From Nitrosarchaeum sp. (GTDB taxonomy: Archaea; Thermoproteota; Nitrososphaeria; Nitrososphaerales; Nitrosopumilaceae): a stretch of 5,331 bases of DNA. Where the stretch lies: the NCBI GenBank assembly GCA_009697485.1, contig SICY01000067.1, positions 1 to 5,331 on the forward strand, in the 5' to 3' direction. How positions within the stretch are numbered: the first letter of the stretch is position 1; the number at the start of each line of letters is the position of its first letter. Shown here piece after piece: positions 1 through 4,714 of this stretch. The position numbers were made by a program, and so were the translations under genes. The notes below the pieces were generated by a model. It was not told the DNA's origin and ran no database searches. It saw nothing but the letters and a program-made list of their open reading frames with translations.

Positions 1-77
1 GCTTTTTCTTCAGCTACAGAAAGCATCCTAGATGTCACTTTTTCATTAAATTCCGAAACCACTATAGCAATATTCAA
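1..77 (-). CDS. ribH: 6,7-dimethyl-8-ribityllumazine synthase, N-terminal fragment (3' end beyond window)
   Basis: Only the first 25 codons and two bases of the next are present; the gene runs off the left edge. The visible protein starts M-N-I-A-I-V-V-S-E-F-N-E-K-V-T and continues to S-V-A-E-E-K. This is the first beta strand of lumazine synthase with its conserved Phe-Asn pair (residues 10-11), where the family binds the pyrimidine substrate. The enzyme condenses 5-amino-6-ribitylaminouracil with 3,4-dihydroxy-2-butanone 4-phosphate, the product of the ribB gene just upstream. The best start is a TTG at 77-75. No in-frame ATG or GTG lies between the preceding in-frame stop and this codon, and an AAGGTG Shine-Dalgarno-like motif sits 8 nt upstream. 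Only 2 nt separate it from the ribB stop, so the two genes should be co-transcribed and translationally coupled. Identity rests on a short fragment, but its neighbours support it strongly. Confidence 0.92.
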   Translation of the reverse strand, partial: MNIAIVVSEFNEKVTSRMLSVAEEK

Positions 78-79
78 AA

Positions 80-745
80 TTAATGCACCTTAGCAAATTC
101 TAATAATTCTTTACCATCAATCAGCGGAATTGCATTTTGTTTTGCATATTTTTCTGCTTTATCAATAGATAATGCAGTATAAGTTTGAGCATCCATCATT
201 TCACAAATTGCAGTAACAGGAGTTAAACCTGCAATTTGAGTAAGATAAACAGACATTTCAGTATGACCCTGTCTTCTTGCCAATAGTCCTTTTGATGCAA
301 TTAATAACGGAACATGCCCAGGAGTTTTAAAAGAAGAAGCAAATTTTTTCTGTTTGTTCTCAACACTAAAAATATTGGCCATTTCTCTTATGGTTAGTGA
401 TCTGTCTTTATCTGTTATACCAGTATAAGTTTGATAATGATTAACAGAAATTGAAAATGTGGGATGATCACCATATGGAGCAAGCCCCATGATCATTTCT
501 TTATTTGAAATTGGCGATTCTGCTAAAATTTCATGCATATATCTTAATTCTAAAGAATTTGCAAAATTATGATCAATTGCAATGCATAAAAGACCACCAG
601 CATGTTGACGCATTCTTGCAACATGTTCAGGTGTTACAAATTCTGCAGCAACTACCATATCTATCTCATTTTCTCTTCCTGCAGAGTCAAATAACAATAC
701 AAACTCACCTCGTTTTAGTGATTCAAGTCCTGATTCAAGTGACAT
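80..745 (-). CDS. ribB: 3,4-dihydroxy-2-butanone 4-phosphate synthase, stand-alone
   Basis: The 221-residue protein converts ribulose 5-phosphate to L-3,4-dihydroxy-2-butanone 4-phosphate plus formate, supplying the four-carbon unit for the xylene ring of riboflavin; it is cytosolic and Mg-dependent. Family marks are all present: the acidic active-site loop G-R-E-N-E-I-D-M (residues 23-30), the block T-G-I-T-D-K-D-R-S-L-T-I (108-119), and K-T-P-G-H-V-P-L followed by R-R-Q-G-H-T-E (140-163), which holds the catalytic and metal-binding His/Glu region. The length is that of the single-domain enzyme; there is no fused GTP cyclohydrolase II domain as in many bacterial RibBA proteins. The ATG at 745 is supported by a TATA box at -32 to -25 relative to it, implying a leaderless mRNA. 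ribE lies upstream and ribH 2 nt downstream. The promoter is embedded in an inverted repeat, so specific repression is likely. Confidence 0.96.
   Translation of the reverse strand: MSLESGLESLKRGEFVLLFDSAGRENEIDMVVAAEFVTPEHVARMRQHAGGLLCIAIDHNFANSLELRYMHEILAESPISNKEMIMGLAPYGDHPTFSISVNHYQTYTGITDKDRSLTIREMANIFSVENKQKKFASSFKTPGHVPLLIASKGLLARRQGHTEMSVYLTQIAGLTPVTAICEMMDAQTYTALSIDKAEKYAKQNAIPLIDGKELLEFAKVH
86..91 (-). promoter_or_regulatory. Shine-Dalgarno-like site for ribH inside the ribB 3' end
   Basis: The minus strand reads AAGGTG here, overlapping the last codons of ribB, with 8 nt between the motif and the TTG proposed as the ribH start. AGGTG complements the conserved CACCT core near the archaeal 16S rRNA 3' end (family knowledge). 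The other gene starts in this window lack such a motif, which fits leaderless first genes. This site is what decides the TTG start of ribH. Confidence 0.65.
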
Positions 746-761
746 ATATGAAAAATCATCT

Positions 762-783
762 GTAAACTAATTATAAAGTTTAC
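762..783. promoter_or_regulatory. Perfect inverted repeat straddling the ribB TATA box (candidate operator)
   Basis: Plus-strand arms GTAAACT (762-768) and AGTTTAC (777-783) are perfect complements around an 8-bp AT spacer containing nearly the whole TATA box. A dimeric repressor bound here would block TBP. The element lies upstream of the predicted transcription start, so it should act as DNA rather than as an RNA hairpin unless ribE read-through covers it. RbkR is an established archaeal riboflavin-gene regulator, but assigning this site to it is only inference. Confidence 0.5.
770..777 (-). promoter_or_regulatory. TATA box of ribB
   Basis: The minus strand reads TTTATAAT, at -32 to -25 if transcription starts at the ribB ATG (745). 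This is the normal archaeal TATA spacing and predicts a leaderless or near-leaderless transcript. The box lies between the arms of the inverted repeat at 762-783. Confidence 0.65.
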
Positions 784-791
784 TATAAAAT

Positions 792-803
792 TGGTAATTA
801 CCA
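792..803. repeat. 12-bp perfect palindrome upstream of the ribB promoter
   Basis: TGGTAATTACCA reads identically on both strands. It lies 8 bp upstream of the inverted repeat that surrounds the ribB TATA box, in the 80-bp gap between ribE and ribB. It shares the GTAA/TTAC half-site core with that repeat, so the two may be a tandem operator. Function is inferred from position and symmetry only. Confidence 0.45.
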
Positions 804-825
804 TAAAAGTAGTAGAATATCAATT

Positions 826-1410
826 TTATTTTAAAATGTATTTTCCAAGAATATCAGTTTCAATGTTAAGCTTATCGCCAACATTCTTTGTTTTGAAATT
901 AGTTATTGCTATAGTATGAGGAATCAAACATACAGAAGCAAGATTATTTTTAACGTCTACTACTGTCAAACTGATTCCATCAACTGCAATTGAACCTTTT
1001 TTTACAACATATTTCGATAAGTTCTTGGGAACTTCAAACCAAACTTGCACTTCTTTAGGTTTATTTTGTATTTTTTTAATGGTACCAACTCCATCTACAT
1101 GACCTAAAACAAAATGTCCTTCTAATCTGTCACCAGTTTTTAGACTTCGCTCAATGTTAACAATGTCGCCAGGTTTTAGATTTCCTAGATCAGTTTTTTG
1201 TGTAGTTTCTTCTATCATTTCAAAAATGCAATTAGATTTAGATAATTTTGTAGCAGTAAGACAAACACCATTCAAAGCTACACTTTGTCCAATCTTCAAA
1301 CCTTTTGCATGTTTTCCTAAATTTACAGTCATTTGAATAGCACTCCTATTTTTAGTGTTTTTTGAAATTTTCTCAATTTTTCCAATGCCTTCAACTATTC
1401 CAGTAAACAT
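826..1410 (-). CDS. ribE: Riboflavin synthase, bacterial-type alpha chain (two lumazine-binding barrels)
   Basis: The protein dismutates two 6,7-dimethyl-8-ribityllumazine molecules to riboflavin and the pyrimidine precursor. From the chosen start it has 194 residues, close to the family norm, with the internal duplication typical of the alpha-chain fold. The N-terminal barrel begins M-F-T-G-I-V-E and has G-Q-S-V-A-L-N-G-V-C-L-T (41-52). The second barrel begins near R-L-E-G-H-F-V-L-G-H-V-D-G (95-107), with K-G-S-I-A-V-D-G-I-S-L-T (138-149) and I-P-H-T (163-166), and ends G-K-Y. Two ATGs are adjacent, at 1413 and 1410. The second is preferred because M-F-T-G is the universal N terminus and it puts the TATA box at -30 to -23. 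This is not the unrelated archaeal-type synthase known from methanogens. The upstream TPR gene ends 42 nt before this start, and ribB begins 80 nt after the stop. Confidence 0.95.
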   Translation of the reverse strand: MFTGIVEGIGKIEKISKNTKNRSAIQMTVNLGKHAKGLKIGQSVALNGVCLTATKLSKSNCIFEMIEETTQKTDLGNLKPGDIVNIERSLKTGDRLEGHFVLGHVDGVGTIKKIQNKPKEVQVWFEVPKNLSKYVVKKGSIAVDGISLTVVDVKNNLASVCLIPHTIAITNFKTKNVGDKLNIETDILGKYILK

Positions 1411-1432
1411 CATTTATTGTGTAAAATTTCTT

Positions 1433-1440
1433 TGTATAAA
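1433..1440 (-). promoter_or_regulatory. TATA box of ribE
   Basis: The minus strand reads TTTATACA, at -30 to -23 relative to the ATG at 1410 and only -27 to -20 relative to 1413. This favours 1410 as the leaderless start. It lies in the short gap after the TPR gene stop codon. Confidence 0.6.
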
Positions 1441-1452
1441 TTGATTTTCTTG

Positions 1453-2133
1453 TTATTGTAAATTTGATTTTTTATTTTTTAATTCTTCAAATTCATTTTG
1501 ACAATATTGATGAAAAACAGAACACTTGTTTGTTTTGGCATCAATTTTGATTTGTTCCATGTCTTTAACTAAAACTCCCTGTGCAGCTAAAAATGCCTCA
1601 TCTTCCATACCTAATTTTTCAAATGCTTTAGATTTAGCAATAGATGCTTCATGTAAACTGTGATCTACCATCTGTGCCTTATCATAGTATTCTATAGATT
1701 CTCTATAATTTCTTAAATGATTTAGAGAGATGGCCTTATTCATCAATGCAGTAATGTCTTTGTTATCAAGTTTTAGTGTTTTATTGTAAAAGTCTACAGC
1801 TTCTTTATGTCTGTCTAATTCATTTAATGATAAACCCATACTATTGAGTGTCCATATATCATTACCATCGATATCAAGAATAATTTTACAGCATGTTAAT
1901 GCATCATCATATCGCTTTAACTTTTCGAGCGAATAAATTTTATTTTTTAAGGCATAAATATCAAAATTTTTTATTTTTAAGACTTTATCACAATAAATGA
2001 TCGAGTCTTCAAATCTTTCTAAATGCAATAAAGCCAATGCAGAATTTTGTAAGGCTACCATATCATCAGGATTAGTTTCTAGTAACTTTGTACAATAATT
2101 GTGCATATCATCAAATTTTCCAGATTCAAACAT
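1453..2133 (-). CDS. Tetratricopeptide-repeat protein with a C-terminal Cys/His tail
   Basis: The 226-residue protein is almost entirely TPR repeats, a helical scaffold for protein-protein contacts. The period is exactly 34: equivalent positions fall at A27, A61, T95, A129 and A163, each followed 14-17 residues later by a turn such as F-E-D-S (41-44), Y-D-D-A (75-78), H-K-E-A (109-112), Y-R-E-S (143-146) and M-E-D-E-A (176-180). An N-terminal half repeat (G-K-F-D-D-M, 5-10) precedes them. The tail holds C-S-V-F-H-Q-Y-C (204-211), a C-x3-H-x2-C arrangement that might bind metal. There is no signal peptide or membrane segment, so it should be cytosolic. The frame stays open for 15 codons upstream of the ATG, back to a TGA at 2181, but contains no ATG, GTG or TTG; the ATG at 2133 is the only ordinary start. 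The partner is unknown. It appears to be transcribed alone. Confidence 0.88.
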   Translation of the reverse strand: MFESGKFDDMHNYCTKLLETNPDDMVALQNSALALLHLERFEDSIIYCDKVLKIKNFDIYALKNKIYSLEKLKRYDDALTCCKIILDIDGNDIWTLNSMGLSLNELDRHKEAVDFYNKTLKLDNKDITALMNKAISLNHLRNYRESIEYYDKAQMVDHSLHEASIAKSKAFEKLGMEDEAFLAAQGVLVKDMEQIKIDAKTNKCSVFHQYCQNEFEELKNKKSNLQ

Positions 2134-2147
2134 TCTGGTGATTACAA

Positions 2148-2181
2148 CAGTTGGATCAAGTAGATTAATCAGTTTGGATCA
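2148..2181 (-). repeat. Pair of direct repeats between the TPR-gene TATA box and start codon
   Basis: On the minus strand TGATCCAAACTG (2181-2170) and TGATCCAACTG (2158-2148) are the same motif apart from one A. They are spaced 22-23 bp, about two helical turns. The first abuts the candidate TATA box and the second covers the predicted transcription start, so this is a plausible two-site operator. The binding protein is unknown. Confidence 0.45.
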
Positions 2182-2182
2182 C

Positions 2183-2190
2183 TAGTATAA
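2183..2190 (-). promoter_or_regulatory. Candidate TATA box of the TPR gene
   Basis: The minus strand reads TTATACTA. Normal archaeal spacing would place the transcription start near 2158-2162, giving a leader of about 25-30 nt, unlike the leaderless pattern of the other genes here. The downstream edge touches the first of two direct repeats. Confidence 0.4.
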
Positions 2191-2237
2191 TGAAATATCA
2201 TGTCTATATTCTATTCGAAAAATTAAGTAAGAGACTA

Positions 2238-2255
2238 GTAATAAAATACACAAAA
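2238..2255 (-). terminator. Possible T-rich terminator after the ribbon-helix-helix gene
   Basis: Directly after the stop codon at 2256 the minus strand has two TTTT runs in a T-rich stretch. A further T5 run lies at 2222-2218. Archaeal RNA polymerase can terminate at T tracts without a hairpin, and no strong stem is visible. This is weak evidence in an AT-rich genome. Confidence 0.3.
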
Positions 2256-2399
2256 TTATTTTAAAGCTTTTCTAAGTGTTTCATTCAATACTTTAGAATA
2301 GCTGTATGAAGTCTGTTCTTGTTGAATTAGTTTTGCTTGACGAAGTCTTATTTTTTTGTCTAGATCTTCATCAATCATTATTGTTACACGTTTGCTCAT
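2256..2399 (-). CDS. Small ribbon-helix-helix (CopG/MetJ/Arc-like) DNA-binding protein, 47 residues
   Basis: An intact ATG-to-TAA frame of 47 codons begins M-S-K-R-V-T-I-M-I-D-E-D-L and ends N-E-T-L-R-K-A-L-K. It matches the ribbon-helix-helix plan. K-R-V-T-I-M-I (residues 3-9) is the short beta strand that pairs in the dimer and enters the DNA major groove. D-E-D-L-D-K-K-I-R-L-R-Q-A-K (10-23) is helix 1. Y-S-Y-S-K-V-L-N-E-T-L-R-K-A-L (32-46) is helix 2, after the turn. Expected role: a dimeric transcription factor. It starts 32 nt after the stop of the CoA-ester lyase gene and may be read through from it or from its own weak promoter. No toxin gene adjoins it, so an antitoxin role is not supported. 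Targets are unknown; the operator-like repeats in front of the next gene (TPR) and its own promoter are candidates. Confidence 0.8.
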   Translation of the reverse strand: MSKRVTIMIDEDLDKKIRLRQAKLIQQEQTSYSYSKVLNETLRKALK

Positions 2400-2423
2400 A
2401 ATAATATCTTCAGAATAATTTTG

Positions 2424-2431
2424 TTAAAATA
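2424..2431 (-). promoter_or_regulatory. Weak candidate TATA element of the ribbon-helix-helix gene
   Basis: The minus strand reads TATTTTAA at -32 to -25 from the ATG at 2399, the same spacing as clear TATA boxes in this window, but the sequence is a poor TATA match. It lies just after the upstream stop codon. Read-through from the lyase gene is an equal alternative. Confidence 0.25.
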
Positions 2432-3301
2432 TTAGACTATAGAACTATTTTTTATAATTTCAAGTAGTACCTTGGCTTGTTTGAAATGAGCCTCATCAAT
2501 CATCTTTCCATCTATGGTTGTTGCGCCTTTTCCTTTCTTTATAGATTTCAAATAATATTTACAGACTTTTTCTGCCCATTGAATTTCCATTTTACTAGGA
2601 TAGAAAATTTTATGGGTTATAGAAATTTGATCAGGATGTATGATGCTTTTTCCGACATACCCCAGACTTTTTCCAATCTTACAATCTTTTTCAAGTCCTT
2701 TAGGGTCATTAAGATCCTGCCAAATAGCATCAATAGCATGTATTCCTGCTGCTTTTGCATCTACAGGAATCTTTGTTCTAGAGTATCTACTCCCTTCAGG
2801 ATCTTTTGTGTATTCAATTCCTAAATCATTCAAGAGATCAAAAACTCCAAAAACAACTGCAGGTATTCGTTTACTACAAGATGCAATGTTGTATGTATTG
2901 ACTACTCCTTCTGCTGATTCAATAGAAGGAATTATTTGGATTGGTTTTAGATTACGATTTTTTTCTAATAACAAAAGATTTTTTTCAATTTTTTTGATTT
3001 CATTAACATTGTTGACTTTTGGAATTACAATTCCATCAATTCCTTGTTGAATTACTTCTTTGAGATCATCAAGAATTTTCCCAGATTTTGGAGAATTTGT
3101 GCGGACAAAAATTGAAGCAAGATAAGATGAATGAGATTTTAGCGCAGTTTGAATTAGTTTTCTAGCATTTTTTTTTTCTTCATCAGGTACAGAATCTTCC
3201 AGATCAAAACATACTATATCAGCTTGAAGTTTTTTTGCCTTTTCTAAAAATCTAGAATTGTTTCCGGGAACAAAAATGAGACTTCTAAAAAGATGTGTCA
3301 T
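2432..3301 (-). CDS. CoA-ester lyase of the HpcH/HpaI aldolase - citrate lyase beta (CitE-like) family
   Basis: The 289-residue protein is a TIM-barrel carbon-carbon lyase that cleaves or forms 3-hydroxyacyl-CoA esters such as malyl-, citramalyl- or citryl-CoA. Family marks in order: R-S-L-I-F-V-P-G (6-13), D-L-E-D-S-V-P (33-39), the substrate-binding Arg in V-R-T-N (66-69), I-V-I-P-K-V (91-96), the metal-binding Glu in P-S-I-E-S-A-E-G (E128), the metal-binding Asp in F-G-V-F-D-L (D155), then G-K-S-I-I-H-P-D-Q-I and D-G-K-M-I-D near the C terminus. No citrate lyase alpha or gamma (acyl carrier) gene is nearby, so true citrate lyase is unlikely. Stand-alone relatives are malyl-CoA/methylmalyl-CoA lyase, citramalyl-CoA lyase (CLYBL type) and malyl-CoA thioesterase; I cannot choose among them. 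The ATG lies 7 nt after the reductase stop codon without a Shine-Dalgarno site, so the two are one operon. Confidence 0.9.
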   Translation of the reverse strand: MTHLFRSLIFVPGNNSRFLEKAKKLQADIVCFDLEDSVPDEEKKNARKLIQTALKSHSSYLASIFVRTNSPKSGKILDDLKEVIQQGIDGIVIPKVNNVNEIKKIEKNLLLLEKNRNLKPIQIIPSIESAEGVVNTYNIASCSKRIPAVVFGVFDLLNDLGIEYTKDPEGSRYSRTKIPVDAKAAGIHAIDAIWQDLNDPKGLEKDCKIGKSLGYVGKSIIHPDQISITHKIFYPSKMEIQWAEKVCKYYLKSIKKGKGATTIDGKMIDEAHFKQAKVLLEIIKNSSIV

Positions 3302-3308
3302 TAAATGA

Positions 3309-4388
3309 CTAGGTATCTTCTGGCTTCATTAAGATTTTGCCAAAGAGTCCTTTTCCAGTTAACATTTTAGTATGTGCTTCAGCTGCTTGCTCAAACGAAT
3401 AAACAGAGTCTATTGCTGCTTTGATTTTACCTTGACCCATCCAGTAAAGACCTTGATCTAACTCTGCTTTGGTTCCCTGTGTTGAACCAAGAATGTTTGT
3501 TCCTTTAAAGAATACATGTCTAAGATCAGTTTTTGCATCATATCCAGTTGTTGCACCGCATGATACCAATGTTGCACCATACTTGAGTAGTGTAAGTTGT
3601 TGATTCCAGTGGGTTTGACCAATGTGATCAAAGGATACATCGATTCCTGGTGCTTCATCTTTTTTCTTTGCTAATTCCTTTGAGATTGCTCTTACTTCTT
3701 TATACCAGTCTTCTTTTCTGTGGTCTACTGCAAAATCTGCGCCTAGTTCTAGACATTTATCTAACTTATCAGGACTAGCAGTTGCAATAACATCACAATT
3801 GTATAACTTTGCAATTTGAATTCCAAAGCTTCCGACCCCAGAACCACCACCCATAATTAAGACGGTTTGTCCTGGTCGAATCTTTGCTCTTCCAACTAGC
3901 ATGTGCCAAGATGTTAAAAGGGTCATAGAGGCAGCTGCTGCTTCATCATAGCTTACGCCTTGTGGAATTTTTGAAATATTAACTTCTGGGAGATGTGTAA
4001 TTTCAGAAAACGCACCCCAATTTGGACCGGTCTGAAATCCCCAGATTATTCTATTAACACAATCAAATTCTCTACCATCAGTACATGCTTTGCATACTCT
4101 ACATGACATGTTAGAATGTGAAACTACTTTATCACCAACTTTGATATTTTGTACATCTTCACCAACTGCAATTACATCTCCAGCTGCATCAGAACCAGAA
4201 ATGTGGGGTAATGGAACTGGTACTGGTGCTCCTCTCATTCCCCAGATATCATTATAATTTAGAGCAGCAGACTTGACCTTGAAAACTACCTCATCAGCTT
4301 TAGGTTTTGGATCAGGTACTTCTTTTACTTTTAAAATTTTTGCAAAATTATCATCAGGTGCATATTCTTCATAAACTATGCCTTTCAT
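3309..4388 (-). CDS. MDR-family NAD(P)H-dependent enoyl-CoA reductase (crotonyl-CoA reductase / acryloyl-CoA reductase-like)
   Basis: This 359-residue medium-chain dehydrogenase/reductase has an N-terminal GroES-like domain (about 1-140) and a Rossmann domain with G-G-G-S-G-V-G-S (180-187). Catalytic-zinc ligands of alcohol dehydrogenases are missing: N-Y-N-D (44-47) replaces the Cys region and G-S-D (65-67) replaces G-H-E. The structural-zinc cysteines remain (C96, C99, C102, C110). L-N-Y-N-D-I-W-G, H-I-S-G-S-D-A-A-G, I-W-G-F, C-G-A-T-T-G-Y and A-A-E-A-H-T-K-M recall crotonyl-CoA carboxylase/reductase. Two of that enzyme's CO2-pocket residues look changed (Q119 for Glu, T303 for His), so plain reduction of an enoyl-CoA is more likely. 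A fitting role is acryloyl-CoA reduction in the 3-hydroxypropionate/4-hydroxybutyrate cycle; this is inference. General annotation as zinc-binding alcohol dehydrogenase or quinone reductase would be less accurate. It is the first gene of an operon with the CitE-like gene. Confidence 0.9.
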   Translation of the reverse strand: MKGIVYEEYAPDDNFAKILKVKEVPDPKPKADEVVFKVKSAALNYNDIWGMRGAPVPVPLPHISGSDAAGDVIAVGEDVQNIKVGDKVVSHSNMSCRVCKACTDGREFDCVNRIIWGFQTGPNWGAFSEITHLPEVNISKIPQGVSYDEAAAASMTLLTSWHMLVGRAKIRPGQTVLIMGGGSGVGSFGIQIAKLYNCDVIATASPDKLDKCLELGADFAVDHRKEDWYKEVRAISKELAKKKDEAPGIDVSFDHIGQTHWNQQLTLLKYGATLVSCGATTGYDAKTDLRHVFFKGTNILGSTQGTKAELDQGLYWMGQGKIKAAIDSVYSFEQAAEAHTKMLTGKGLFGKILMKPEDT

Positions 4389-4412
4389 GAATAATTTTGA
4401 GTCTAACCCCTA

Positions 4413-4420
4413 ATTATATT
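4413..4420 (-). promoter_or_regulatory. TATA box of the enoyl-CoA reductase operon
   Basis: The minus strand reads AATATAAT at -32 to -25 from the ATG at 4388, predicting a leaderless mRNA. It lies 8 nt after the stop codon of the PDCD5-like gene, so the metabolic operon has its own promoter. Confidence 0.6.
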
Positions 4421-4428
4421 TTCTTAGA

Positions 4429-4707
4429 TCAGATACGACTTATCTTAAAATCACGTTTTGGTTGTTGAATTGATAACAAAATTTGTTTGAGTTGATTATC
4501 GTTAATCTGTGAATTCATTTTTCCTTGTGTCGCCATTCCAATAAGATACTGCTCTACAAGATCAGATAATTCAGGTTTGACCATTTTGATATTATTTAAT
4601 CGCATTCTTGCTTCTGGCGAAAGTATCTGTTTGAGGATTTGTTCTTTTTGGGCAGTTAGGTCATGATTTTGTTTATCGTGAGGATCAGTTGATTCAGGAA
4701 AACTCAT
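4429..4707 (-). CDS. PDCD5/TFAR19-family DNA-binding protein
   Basis: The 92-residue protein matches the archaeal PDCD5 family: a poorly conserved polar N terminus, then helices with Q-K-E-Q-I-L-K-Q-I-L-S-P-E-A-R-M-R-L-N-N-I (20-40), V-K-P-E-L-S-D-L-V-E-Q-Y-L-I (43-56), the basic, conserved I-N-D-N-Q-L-K-Q-I-L (68-77), and the C-terminal K-R-D-F-K-I-S-R. Family members form a compact triple-helix bundle reported to bind nucleic acid. The cellular role in archaea is unsettled; the human homologue is linked to apoptosis and chaperonin function. It begins 7 nt after the rps19e stop with no Shine-Dalgarno motif, so it is expected to be co-transcribed with and translationally coupled to the ribosomal gene, a pairing common across archaea. 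Confidence 0.95.
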   Translation of the reverse strand: MSFPESTDPHDKQNHDLTAQKEQILKQILSPEARMRLNNIKMVKPELSDLVEQYLIGMATQGKMNSQINDNQLKQILLSIQQPKRDFKISRI

Positions 4708-4714
4708 TTTAAAT

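Noticed and set aside
505..765. Plus-strand open frame over ribB
   Set aside because: It lies antisense to a clearly conserved enzyme gene and its protein is low-complexity in Leu, Gln and His with no family features.
746..825. FMN riboswitch before ribB
   Set aside because: The gap is only 80 nt, the mRNA appears leaderless, and no multi-stem conserved aptamer is visible; such riboswitches are bacterial.
1154..1336. Plus-strand open frame over ribE
   Set aside because: It is antisense to conserved riboflavin synthase motifs, short, and has no promoter or recognisable domain.
1411..1413. Upstream ATG as the ribE start
   Set aside because: It adds one Met before the universal M-F-T-G start and gives a poorer TATA spacing than the ATG at 1410.
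2199..2201. Upstream ATG with a ten-codon frame before the TPR gene
   Set aside because: It lies upstream of the candidate TATA box, so it would not be in the TPR transcript, and its product resembles nothing.
2181..2240. ACTAGTA occurring twice (2181-2187 and 2234-2240)
   Set aside because: The 6-bp palindrome core is short, lies in AT-rich DNA and has no position logic relative to the TATA box; likely chance.
2256..2399. Antitoxin of a toxin-antitoxin pair
   Set aside because: No small toxin-like gene flanks it; neighbours are a metabolic lyase and a TPR protein.
2477..3050. Two plus-strand open frames over the CitE-like gene
   Set aside because: They overlap each other and are antisense to a gene with all family motifs; the translations are Phe/Ser/Ile-rich as expected for reverse reading.
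3458..3658. Minus-strand frame inside the enoyl-CoA reductase
   Set aside because: It is an out-of-frame shadow of the C-terminal half of the reductase, which is itself intact.
3309..4388. Ordinary zinc alcohol dehydrogenase
   Set aside because: The catalytic zinc Cys and the G-H-E His are replaced (N-Y-N and G-S-D), so only the structural zinc site remains.
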